64,000 nt of DNA, from NCBI GenBank assembly GCA_913057905.1, contig CAJXPB010000008.1, forward strand, positions 124,001 through 188,000, written 5' to 3'. Below are positions 26,500 to 33,986 of the stretch, one piece after another. Origin of the DNA: an uncultured Pseudomonadota bacterium. Lineage in GTDB: Bacteria > Myxococcota_A > Bradymonadia > Bradymonadales > Bradymonadaceae. The position numbers and the translations under genes are program-made. Numbering within the stretch: the first letter of the stretch is position 1; each line of letters opens with the position of its first letter. The notes under the pieces are model-generated. The model saw nothing but the letters and a program-made list of their open reading frames with translations. It ran no database searches and was not told the DNA's origin.

Positions 26500-26700
26500 T
26501 TATTGGATAAGGTCTTCGTCCGTGATCTTCGGCGCGCTGAGGACCATCCGAGTTGCCCCATTTTCCGTGATCTTCACGGGGCCAGACTTCACCTTCTTTA
26601 GAAGGTCACTAGATCGGTTGCGCAATTCTTTCCGATCTACTTCCTCATTGCCGCCCTCGTCTTCGAGCGTGTCTTTCGACTTCGCGTCTTCCATCTCCAT
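26500..26700 (-). CDS. Small Phd/YefM-like antitoxin
   Basis: A 66-residue protein. After an acidic N-terminus, the segment RKELRNRSSDLLKKVKSG, PVKITENGATRMVLSAP follows the Phd/YefM DNA-binding fold pattern (xELRxxxSxxLxxVxxGxPVxITxxGxxxxVL). The ATG at 26700 has a strong site, GAGGGGCAAA. It begins the minus-strand operon with the 207-residue gene. The gap upstream (26701-26982) is AT-rich and holds no other gene that I can support. Confidence 0.65.
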   Translation of the reverse strand: MEMEDAKSKDTLEDEGGNEEVDRKELRNRSSDLLKKVKSGPVKITENGATRMVLSAPKITDEDLIQ

Positions 26701-26982
26701 TTTGCCCCTCTACTCCTGGAGTCGCTGTGCTTCGAGATCTTGAGTAGATCAACATTCAAGTTCTCGTCACAAACAGACATCTTGAATCGACGCACTACGA
26801 TCAATAGATAGTTTAACAGCCGGAATCACTGTTTACAACATAAATGAATCGATAATTTTCGGTCGTAAAACGATGATTGTGCTCGGTGATTTGTTTTGAG
26901 ACGGTGGTTTCGAAATACTGAAGGTTGTCGCAGAAGGAATTCCGTGAACCTGTAGTCTTCTTGATTCACCACCCGGTCCCTC

Positions 26983-27306
26983 GTGCACAAGCGATACCTC
27001 ATCACAGCAGGACTCCTCATCGCCGGAGCGACTTGGCTCACCGCAGGCTGCAACTTACCGAGCTGCACCGAGATCGGCTGTCTCTCCTACTTTCGGGCCG
27101 ACATCGACAAGTCCTCGGAGTGGGAGGTCGGGCGTTTTGAGCCGGCTCATCAATCTGCCTGGGTCGCCGAGGTCCCGGATGATAACGAAACGGGGTGTAC
27201 CGCCGGACTGTATCTGGGTGAGGGGGCGGACTATCAGACAGTTCGCCCCAACGGTCGTGGCTGTCCGCCGGAGTGTCAGCAGGCGGAGGCCGAGGTCTCG
27301 TTCTGA
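26983..27306 (+). CDS. Small lipoprotein, shortened member of a three-copy family
   Basis: A 107-residue lipoprotein with lipobox LTAGC near residue 23. It shares its start (CNLPSCTEIGCLSYFRADIDKSSEWE) and its end (VRPNGRGCPPECQQAEAEVSF) with the proteins at 29059 and 31702, but about 50 residues of the central domain are missing. A deletion within the gene is the simplest explanation, and the product may be non-functional. The start is GTG at 26983. Confidence 0.65.
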   Translation: MHKRYLITAGLLIAGATWLTAGCNLPSCTEIGCLSYFRADIDKSSEWEVGRFEPAHQSAWVAEVPDDNETGCTAGLYLGEGADYQTVRPNGRGCPPECQQAEAEVSF

Positions 27307-27332
27307 ATACGCGATTGGAGTCTCACGGAATC

Positions 27333-28004
27333 ATGACTGGCGACGGTTCCCACAACAGCGAAGCGACGGCAGAAAGGGCCAGTCTTGTCGATGCGGTCCA
27401 GCATCTGGTGACCGCATGCAGGGCGACAACCTGGCCCCTGATCGTGGCGGTCATCGGTGCGCCATTCGCCGGCTACGGCGCCTACTCCGGCACGCATGCG
27501 TTACTGGCAAGTACGGGGAGTACGGAGTCCGCCTTCAAGGTGGCGGCGGGCGCCGTGTCCCTCGTTGTGTTCGGCTCAATGATGGTTGCCCTGTTGGGTA
27601 CGCTGCGCAGGATGGTCCTGCAGAAAGAGCCCGAGCTGACCTTCCCGGAGATCGTCCTGGATGGGTTGGGACGTCTTCCGCGAGCTGCCGTCGGGGTGCT
27701 CATCGTGGTCGTCGGCCAATCGATTCTTCCGGTCCTGCCGGGCATTGCGGCCGCCGCCCTCTTGCCTGTTCCGTACGTCTTAGCCACTCGCCGGGAGCTG
27801 TCAGTTCCAGAGGCGGTTCGACAGGGGCTGTGGTGGTCTTGGCGCCAACCGCTCACCGTCGTGTTGGGGGTTGCGATGCTCCTATTCATAGGGGGTTTTT
27901 ACTACGCGCTGGTCGGCTACGGCCTGACGTACGTAGGGTCGATCCTCTACATAGGGATGTCGTCCTATGCGAAGTCGGATGCGGGGGGCTTGGCCTCTGG
28001 ATAG
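27333..28004 (+). CDS. Membrane protein, N-terminal half (frame broken at a G6 run)
   Basis: A 223-residue product with five or six hydrophobic segments. It reads cleanly until GGLASG and a TAG at 28002-28004. Just before, at 27983-27988, is a run of six G. Reading one base back there continues directly into the frame that encodes the C-terminal half (27983-29056). The segment LRRMVLQKEPELTFPEIVLDGLGRLPRAA is clearly homologous to ARRSVLQGEPADGYRDVLADALGRSPRVA in the other half. The two halves are thus one internally duplicated protein interrupted by a frame change. Confidence 0.7.
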   Translation: MTGDGSHNSEATAERASLVDAVQHLVTACRATTWPLIVAVIGAPFAGYGAYSGTHALLASTGSTESAFKVAAGAVSLVVFGSMMVALLGTLRRMVLQKEPELTFPEIVLDGLGRLPRAAVGVLIVVVGQSILPVLPGIAAAALLPVPYVLATRRELSVPEAVRQGLWWSWRQPLTVVLGVAMLLFIGGFYYALVGYGLTYVGSILYIGMSSYAKSDAGGLASG

Positions 28005-29056
28005 TCGCCGATTTCTTTGGTTACGTACTGGAAATCCACTTCTTTGCGTTCGTTGGATGTCTTGCGGGTCTCTTTTTGGTCGATCCAGTTGGCGACCTGT
28101 CGCTGGGTGCCTACGAATTCGGTGGGCTCGAGGCGGATGCTTTGCTGCTGCTGCCGATGGGTGTCTTCACCAGCATCATGCAGATGCTGTACTTCATCGC
28201 TGCCGCCTCCGTCTTGTTTTCGGTCGAAGAGGCTGAAAGCGACGTCCACATCGATGCTGAACCTGATGATGATGAGTCGGACGCTTGGGAACCCCTCGAG
28301 GGTGGATCCATCGCCGGGAACATCATCCCGGTATACCGCCGCATGAAGGGCCCTCTGATCGTGGTGCTTATATCCGGGGTCTTTGCCCTCTCTGGTCTCT
28401 TCTCTCTGTTCCTCCAGATCGGCGAGTGGCTGGTCGGTTCGGTTGGGAAAGGCGGCGGGGTGGGACTCTTTGTGGCATCCGATTTGCTGGCGAGCCTCGT
28501 TGGAGGATCGTTCGTCTTCGCGCTCTTCGGGACTGCTCGTCGGTCGGTGCTCCAAGGGGAGCCGGCCGATGGATACAGAGACGTTCTTGCCGACGCCCTT
28601 GGGAGGTCGCCCCGCGTCGCCGCCGTGTTAGCCATGATCTTGCCGATTGGCCCGGCTCTTAAGTTGCAATTCGGTCTCTCTCTCCATCCCATCCTTATCC
28701 TGTTGGCCACGCCAGTGATCTACATCGTTGCGACGCGTCCTGACCGTTCGATCCGCGGTGCCATCGTCGAGGGTCTGCGGTGGTTCAGACGCTCCCCGGT
28801 CCGTATCTTGGCTGCCATGACTGTCATTGCCGGCGTTGCGGTCGGCGTGTTCATGGGACTCGGGCGGCTGCTGGTGTTTCTGGAGACGGGGATGCGCCCC
28901 ACGACGCTCGACGAGAGCACCCTCGCAGCCATGTTGATGAATGTCGCGTGGCTCACCAAGCCAGTGGTGATCCTGCTGGCGATCCTTGGACTCTGTGCGA
29001 CGTTCTTTACCATCGACGCTGCTGAGGCAGATTCGAAGACGGGTCAAGGGGCTTAA
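27983..29056 (+). CDS. Membrane protein, C-terminal half (continuation in the -1 frame)
   Basis: The frame from the G6 run to TAA at 29054-29056 gives about 357 residues: hydrophobic segments, an acidic cytoplasmic loop (DAEPDDDESDAWEP), then a second copy of the N-terminal half's domain (RRMKGPLIVVLISGVFALSG onward). No good start codon with a ribosome site exists at its head; the first ATG is at 28157, inside the first hydrophobic block. Joined to the previous entry it would make a protein of about 574 residues. The family is not recognised. Two paralogous lipoproteins flank it. Confidence 0.6.
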   Translation, partial: GGLGLWIVADFFGYVLEIHFFAFVGCLAGLFLVDPVGDLSLGAYEFGGLEADALLLLPMGVFTSIMQMLYFIAAASVLFSVEEAESDVHIDAEPDDDESDAWEPLEGGSIAGNIIPVYRRMKGPLIVVLISGVFALSGLFSLFLQIGEWLVGSVGKGGGVGLFVASDLLASLVGGSFVFALFGTARRSVLQGEPADGYRDVLADALGRSPRVAAVLAMILPIGPALKLQFGLSLHPILILLATPVIYIVATRPDRSIRGAIVEGLRWFRRSPVRILAAMTVIAGVAVGVFMGLGRLLVFLETGMRPTTLDESTLAAMLMNVAWLTKPVVILLAILGLCATFFTIDAAEADSKTGQGA

Positions 29057-29058
29057 TC

Positions 29059-29526
29059 ATGATGAAGAAATTCGCCGCAACGATTGCGTTCATCGTCTCC
29101 GCAGCGTGGGTGCTGACCGGCTGCGCCTTCCCCGGATGCACCGACGCGTCGTGCGCCTCGTCTCTCACGGTCGAGCTGAACAAGTCCTCGGCGTGGGAGG
29201 AGACAAACTGGCAGGTCACGGTCAAGGGCGATGGCTCCGAGATTGGGACCTGCCAGATCGAGTTGCCGGGTGACTCGCAGGGCGCCGAGGAGGCCTGCGA
29301 CCATCCTCTGAACCTGAATTTAAACGAATCCGGCGGAGCCATCGAAAGTGTCTATGTGATGCTCCAGCCGGACGTCGATGTGCCCACCGAATACACCGTT
29401 GGGGTGCAGCGAGATGGAAATCTCGTCGTGGAACAGACCTTCGAGCCAAGCTACGACACCGTCCGACCCAACGGTCCAGACTGCTCGCCGGTCTGTCAGC
29501 AGGCCGAGGCCGAGCTCGCCTTTTGA
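29059..29526 (+). CDS. Small lipoprotein, full-length member of the family
   Basis: A 155-residue lipoprotein with lipobox LTGC near residue 22, followed by CAFPGCTDASCASSLTVEL, a beta-rich domain (NWQVTVKGDG, GTCQIELPGD, TEYTVGVQRDGNLV) and the family end VRPNGPDCSPVCQQAEAELAF. Conserved cysteine pairs near both ends suggest disulfides. It starts two bases after the membrane protein's stop, so the two are probably cotranscribed and may work together in the envelope. Confidence 0.72.
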   Translation: MMKKFAATIAFIVSAAWVLTGCAFPGCTDASCASSLTVELNKSSAWEETNWQVTVKGDGSEIGTCQIELPGDSQGAEEACDHPLNLNLNESGGAIESVYVMLQPDVDVPTEYTVGVQRDGNLVVEQTFEPSYDTVRPNGPDCSPVCQQAEAELAF

Positions 29527-29535
29527 GCCCGGGGC

Positions 29536-30708
29536 TCACTCGCCGACCAGGTGCCCGACGAAGACCGATGGGATCGAGTCGCGACGGCTGCCGCGGCCGG
29601 TCTGGCCCCCGACCGAGTAGACCCGGCCGTTGAGCATCGGCGCCTGATGGACGTGGCTTCTGGCTGTGGGCAGCTCTTCTTCGATGTCTTCGATGGTGCC
29701 GATTCCGTCTTCGGTCAGCTCGACCCTGGTGATCGTGTCGTGGATGAAGGGATCGCCCGGAAAGGCGGTCCCTCCTCCCAGAAGATAGGCGTGGTCGCCG
29801 TGGACAAACGCCGTGGCCGTCCACCGGGCGTCCTCCCACTGGCCGACGACCTCCCAGCCGGTCAGCGACCCGTCATTTGCGTGGGTCGAACGCAGGATGT
29901 CGGCGATGCGGTTGGTGTTCTGGTTGAATCCTCCGAAGACGTAGATGCTCCCCTCGTGCACGACCGAGGTGTGCAGGGCTCTGGGCTGCGGAAGGTCCGG
30001 TGCCTCGGACCACGCTCCGTTGACACCTTCATCGGTCATCGGCGAGGTCGACACGGCTGCCTGAACCTCGGTTTGAGTGGCGCTGAACCCGCCGATCACG
30101 ACGATCCGGTCGTGCACGATGTGCGCCGTCGGGTGGCGAAAGACCCTCTCCATTTCGGTGCCGACCGTTGTCTGCAACTCGCCGTCTTCGATGCTCACAG
30201 CAAGGACGCCGAGGTTTGCCGTGATGTCGCCGCCATCGCCCGCCGAGATGCCGCCCATGTAGATGAGCCCGCCGTCCGGATCGTTGACCTGACCGTGAAA
30301 CGACAGGCTACCTGCGAAGCTGCCGAACTCCCGCCACTCGCCCAGCGAGCCGTCGGGCTGGATTCGGGCGCCCGTTACGTTGCTGAAACGCGTCTCGACC
30401 ATCTGGTTTTCCGTGCGGTGCCCGCCCGCCACAATGAGCCACTTGCTTTCGCCCGCATCCAGAATCCCGGTGGTGTGGTGGTCGACGCCCGTGGGAAACG
30501 ACTCCGTCTCCGTCCAGACGATGGGACAGTCCTCGGCGTCGCAGGTGCCGCTGAGATCCGGGCCCATGTGCTGAGCATCGTGGGTGCCCGTATCAGTGCC
30601 CACGTCCGGCCCCGGAGAGTTGCCGTCCCCTCCGCAGCCCAGGCCAAGTCCCATCAGATAAACAGCGATGATCCAGATCGTTGAACGCGACGACAGTCCA
30701 GAAAACAT
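29536..30708 (-). CDS. Kelch-like beta-propeller lipoprotein
   Basis: A 390-residue protein with lipobox LGLGC near residue 22, an Asp/Gly/Thr linker, and about five to six kelch-type repeats (for example RIVVIGGFSAT, SIYVFGGFNQNTNR, HAYLLGGGTAF, RVYSVGGQTGRGS). A beta-propeller exposed at the cell envelope is predicted. It probably binds a protein or carbohydrate; no catalytic motif is seen. ATG 30708 is preferred over TTG 30720. Its stop lies ten bases from the convergent lipoprotein gene. Confidence 0.8.
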   Translation of the reverse strand: MFSGLSSRSTIWIIAVYLMGLGLGCGGDGNSPGPDVGTDTGTHDAQHMGPDLSGTCDAEDCPIVWTETESFPTGVDHHTTGILDAGESKWLIVAGGHRTENQMVETRFSNVTGARIQPDGSLGEWREFGSFAGSLSFHGQVNDPDGGLIYMGGISAGDGGDITANLGVLAVSIEDGELQTTVGTEMERVFRHPTAHIVHDRIVVIGGFSATQTEVQAAVSTSPMTDEGVNGAWSEAPDLPQPRALHTSVVHEGSIYVFGGFNQNTNRIADILRSTHANDGSLTGWEVVGQWEDARWTATAFVHGDHAYLLGGGTAFPGDPFIHDTITRVELTEDGIGTIEDIEEELPTARSHVHQAPMLNGRVYSVGGQTGRGSRRDSIPSVFVGHLVGE

Positions 30709-30781
30709 GAGGAAATCCAAGCGTGTGTAGGTGATCGGGCGATTTCCTCCACGTGTAGCAGTATGGAAAATACACTACAAA

Positions 30782-30837
30782 TTTTGGCTAATCGATTAGC
30801 CAAAACAGGCCGATTTTGGCTAATCTTCTAGCCAGAA
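30782..30837. promoter_or_regulatory. Pair of 24-bp dyads upstream of the SEC-C gene
   Basis: At 30782-30805 the half-site TTTTGGCTAATC is followed immediately by its exact inverse, a perfect 24-base palindrome. A second, imperfect copy occupies 30814-30837, offset by 32 bases (about three helical turns). It is a strong operator candidate for a dimeric regulator acting on the SEC-C gene that starts at 30879. The divergent kelch gene starts 74 bases away and may share it. Confidence 0.65.
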
Positions 30838-30878
30838 TTGTCTCGGAACATCTTTCTTCCCGAACGAAAGGAGAGAAC

Positions 30879-31568
30879 GTGCCAGCTGATGATGTCGGAC
30901 GAAACGACCCGTGCCCCTGCGGCAGCGGCGCGAAGTACAAGTATTGTTGTTTGCGCAAGAAGAAGCACCAACGGAGTCGACAACAGAACGACGAAGGCGC
31001 GTCGTGGCGCGAAGAATTCAAAAAACTGCATCAGGAGGGGATCCACAACTACGGTGCGCGCCCTGTCGACATCATCATTCGGCTCACCAAGGCGTGGGAA
31101 TTGGTCGAACAGCGGCTCGAGCCGAGCGACACCAGCCCCCGCGACGTGGAAAACCGACTCGGCTTTCCAGAGGCCGAATCCCTCAAGGACCTGTTGGATC
31201 TGTTGGCAGTCAAGAGCGTCGATGCCGCCAGCGCCGGCGATGCCGATCCATCGAAGGTCGTCGACATGCTGGAGACCTTCATCGACCAGTTTCCGGATAT
31301 GGATGAGGAGTTGGCGGACTGGCTACATCAGATGAGGGTCGAGGCGCTGACCCATGCCGGCCGCTACGACGAGGCGCTGGAACGCGCGCAGCAACTTATC
31401 GACAGAAAGCCCGATACGGCCGTCGGATACGTTTTGGCGGCCGATGCCCTCAAACGTAACCCCGACCGAGACGAGGCCGGGGCTGTCGAATACTTAGAAG
31501 AGGCGAATTCGAAGGAGGATGCCCCCGACTGGGATGTGGAGGCTCGGCTCAATCACCTGGTGGATTAG
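30879..31568 (+). CDS. SEC-C motif protein with helical repeat domain
   Basis: A 229-residue protein beginning with the SecA C-terminal-type zinc motif GRNDPCPCGSGAKYKYCC at about residues 6-23, then an all-helical body ending in a TPR-like unit (AGRYDEALERAQQLIDRKPDTAVGYVLAADALKRNPD). Three cysteines and the CxC...CC layout suit a single zinc ion. In SecA this motif binds SecB and ribosomes; here it is fused to a different body. GTG 30879 is chosen because AAAGGAGAGAAC precedes it. It is paralogous to the protein at 38880-39665 over its full length. Confidence 0.85.
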   Translation: MPADDVGRNDPCPCGSGAKYKYCCLRKKKHQRSRQQNDEGASWREEFKKLHQEGIHNYGARPVDIIIRLTKAWELVEQRLEPSDTSPRDVENRLGFPEAESLKDLLDLLAVKSVDAASAGDADPSKVVDMLETFIDQFPDMDEELADWLHQMRVEALTHAGRYDEALERAQQLIDRKPDTAVGYVLAADALKRNPDRDEAGAVEYLEEANSKEDAPDWDVEARLNHLVD

Positions 31569-31644
31569 CATCCCGATTCCGCCGCGCTGCCCGGTTCTTG
31601 AGCGGTCTCGTCGGTCGCATCCGGTTTGTGATGCGCTTGGAAAT

Positions 31645-31682
31645 CCCAGATACTGGGGTTGATTGACCAGAATCAATCTGGG
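31645..31682. terminator. Nested inverted repeat after the SEC-C gene
   Basis: CCCAGAT (31645-31651) pairs with ATCTGGG (31676-31682). Inside lies a second perfect stem, TTGATT with AATCAA around GACCAG. The structure is between the SEC-C stop (31568) and the next lipoprotein start (31702). No T-run follows, so it could be a weak terminator or an operator for the lipoprotein gene. Confidence 0.4.
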
Positions 31683-31701
31683 CTCACACCCCTCAATTGC
31701 C

Positions 31702-32190
31702 ATGACGACCGCGCCGCGGCTCGCTCCATCCCGCCTCATGCTCGCCGTCGGCATCATGTCCCTCGCGGGCCTGGGTCTGACGGGCTGCATACTCAAGGAA
31801 TGCGATAGTGAGCCCTGCTTCCCGTACTTGAGGGCCGAACTCGACAGGTCGTCTGGCTGGGAAGACGGGCGGTGGCGCATCGAGATGGTCGTCGATGGTT
31901 CGGTCTTTGGCGCCTGCGAGATCGAGCTGCACGATTCCAGTTCGCCCGGTGACGATGAATGTACCGACACACTCGAGCTCAGAGTAGACCGCGACGCAAA
32001 CGCCATCACCAGGGTCACCGCACTGCTGCTCCACGATGGCGCGCGTCCAACTGAATACACCGTGCGGGTGGAGCGCGATGGTCAGCCGGTCGCCGAGCAG
32101 AACTTCGATGCTGACTATGAGACCTACTGGCCGAACGGTCGGGCGTGCGGGGGTGGCTGCGACCAGGCTGAGGCCGAGATGTCATTTTGA
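31702..32190 (+). CDS. Small lipoprotein, full-length member of the family
   Basis: A 162-residue paralogue of the lipoproteins at 26983 and 29059. It has lipobox LTGC near residue 31, then CILKECDSEPCFPYLRAELDRSSGWE, FGACEIELHDSS, TEYTVRVERDGQPVAEQNF and the family end YWPNGRACGGGCDQAEAEMSF. The start is ATG 31702. Unlike the 29059 copy, it has no membrane-protein partner next to it. Function unknown. Confidence 0.7.
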   Translation: MTTAPRLAPSRLMLAVGIMSLAGLGLTGCILKECDSEPCFPYLRAELDRSSGWEDGRWRIEMVVDGSVFGACEIELHDSSSPGDDECTDTLELRVDRDANAITRVTALLLHDGARPTEYTVRVERDGQPVAEQNFDADYETYWPNGRACGGGCDQAEAEMSF

Positions 32191-32281
32191 CGGGCTCAAA
32201 TATCGGTGGGCGATGGCAATGCCAATCAGCTCGCAGGATGGTTGCGGATGGTGACACCGGGTGGACCCGGTTGAGAATTTT

Positions 32282-33436
32282 CTAGATATCTTCGGTAAGA
32301 CGGGTCATCCGGATGTCCTGCCCTTTCTCCTTATTCGTAGGACTGATGTCGCGTGTGATTTCGACTTCGACCTCGTACTTCTTTGGTTTGCCGAGAGATA
32401 GTTCGTCGATATCCTCGGCGACCTCCAGGGAAACGTTGCCTTCAAACTCATCTCCCGTATCAGCTTCGCGGAATTTGAATGATCGCGTCTCAAGGTCGAA
32501 GGCGACGAAATATCCGTGGATCTTTCGGGTCTTCGTGGCTGCTTCGTGTGCCTCCAGAAGGCGTTTCACTTTTGATGAGCTTGCTGGTGTCAAGTAGGCG
32601 GTCGTGGTCCGCGCTGCGGCCAAGACGGAAACCTCGTTTCTCTGTACTGATTTGACCAGACCAGAAAATGCAGATTCGACACGGGGGCCGTACTCGTCGA
32701 GTTGTTTATGAATGTTCTCGGCGTCTACACGTGAACGGACGAGTTGTTCAAAGAGCCCCGAAATTTCCTGATGGAGACCGCTATCCCCAGCGTGAATGTC
32801 CAATTTCGCGGAACCTTCTGAAATGGCGACTAGCGAAAGCTTCGCCCTTTCCCGTAGCTCCGCGGGCACGGCACCCTGACGTGTGATCTCTTCGTCATCC
32901 TGAGCGACCTGCGCAAATGCGTTCCAAAGCCGCTGGAGGTTTCCAAGGATGTCGGATGCGATACGAAAGGGAACGGAATGGCGGCGTATCGACTCTCCCT
33001 CGATTCGAATGGTGGGATTCGAGTGTTCGAGCTTCTTTCTGTGCGCCTCACAAATCCCGTCTGGTAAAAAGGCGCCACGGTCAGGCAAGCACATGTCAGA
33101 TAACTCGGATACGGCAGCCTCATAGGTCTTCGTAATCTGCAGGTCCCCATCCGTATCGACGATAGTGACGTTCTCATCGGCCTCAATGGTCTCTCGCAGG
33201 GTTTGAGCTCCGGTCTTAATGGCCAGGATGTCAGTATCTGAGACGTTGGCTAAAAGCCATCGGATCAGTCCGTTCTCCGTATCTTCATCGGCCGCGATAG
33301 CAAGGTGCGGCGCATCTCGGAATTGAACGATTCCGACCTGGGGTCCCTCGTAAAACACAAGAGTCTCTTGGAAATCGAGCCGGTTTTCCTCCCCAATTGG
33401 AAGCCTTTCTTGAATGGGCCAGTCTTTGTTCATCAT
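32282..33436 (-). CDS. Uncharacterised 384-residue protein, coupled to the upstream gene
   Basis: A soluble protein of about 384 residues without signal or membrane segment. An N-terminal alpha/beta part (QETLVFYEGPQVGIVQFRDA) is followed by a long helical middle and a beta-rich C-terminus (GYFVAFDLETRSFKFRE, YEVEVEITRDISPTNKEKGQ). I do not recognise it with certainty; it recalls hypothetical proteins annotated as DUF6575, without proof. The start ATG at 33436 overlaps the stop of the 124-residue gene (ATGATG over TGA), so the two are translationally coupled and probably act together. Confidence 0.7.
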   Translation of the reverse strand: MMNKDWPIQERLPIGEENRLDFQETLVFYEGPQVGIVQFRDAPHLAIAADEDTENGLIRWLLANVSDTDILAIKTGAQTLRETIEADENVTIVDTDGDLQITKTYEAAVSELSDMCLPDRGAFLPDGICEAHRKKLEHSNPTIRIEGESIRRHSVPFRIASDILGNLQRLWNAFAQVAQDDEEITRQGAVPAELRERAKLSLVAISEGSAKLDIHAGDSGLHQEISGLFEQLVRSRVDAENIHKQLDEYGPRVESAFSGLVKSVQRNEVSVLAAARTTTAYLTPASSSKVKRLLEAHEAATKTRKIHGYFVAFDLETRSFKFREADTGDEFEGNVSLEVAEDIDELSLGKPKKYEVEVEITRDISPTNKEKGQDIRMTRLTEDI

Positions 33437-33807
33437 TCCATCACCTCGAACCACTCATTGGCATCAGCGTAGTACTGATTCCGAATCCAAAGCGAGTGAT
33501 GCGATGGCGCTCTCGTTTGCAACAATTTGCCGTAGTCCGGCTGGAGGTCTGCCCGAGCAATCTTTCGATCAGAGAGTCGCGGCACGCTGCTCCTGATCTG
33601 ACGGAGCTCCTCCTCTCGACGGTAGCAGGATAGGGCCACCCGTAGACAGTCATCCTCTTCGGGAAACGCGTCTCGGTGAAAGGCCGTATCTTTTAGGTCT
33701 GATGGGGGCATTGGATCGCCCGATACGAGGTGGAAGACGACGCCTTGGCTGTCTTCTGCATCCGCTGGTGGGCAATCGTCCGGGTAAAAGCTTGGCCATT
33801 CACTCAT
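33433..33807 (-). CDS. Uncharacterised small protein
   Basis: A 124-residue protein starting MSEWPSFYPDDCPP at ATG 33807, with GGGGATCCTC upstream. The frame stays open further upstream to 33990, but that extension has unlike composition and no ribosome site. The sequence is mixed acidic and basic (FPEEDDCLRVALSCYRREEELRQI), with no known motif. It precedes and overlaps the 384-residue gene, forming a coupled pair of unknown function. Confidence 0.6.
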   Translation of the reverse strand: MSEWPSFYPDDCPPADAEDSQGVVFHLVSGDPMPPSDLKDTAFHRDAFPEEDDCLRVALSCYRREEELRQIRSSVPRLSDRKIARADLQPDYGKLLQTRAPSHHSLWIRNQYYADANEWFEVME

Positions 33808-33986
33808 GTGAGGATCCCCTCCGCGTCGCGAGTCCCAGCGAACATGATCGTTCGCCGGTTGAACGTATCCGAACGATAACACCTGCTTAGAACAAATAAC
33901 TCGCCGCGATCCCCTTTTCAAGATCTTTGACGAAATATCCGTGGGGAGTGGGACCTTGAAACTGTGCCGCTCTTCGTCAGCCGGAG

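Noticed and set aside
26826..27068. Minus-strand frame that might be a transposase remnant
   Set aside because: Only a few suggestive residues (HNHR, YDRKL); no DDE or other transposase motif and no terminal repeats.
27983..27988. Definite programmed -1 frameshift site
   Set aside because: The slippery form is right, but no clear stimulatory structure was found and a mutation or assembly error is at least as likely. It is reported only as a finding to check.
29551..30684. A 377-residue open frame on the plus strand opposite the kelch-like lipoprotein gene
   Set aside because: It is the antisense of a gene with clear signal peptide and kelch repeats. Its own translation has no domain pattern and is rich in Arg/Asp as expected of GC-rich shadow frames.
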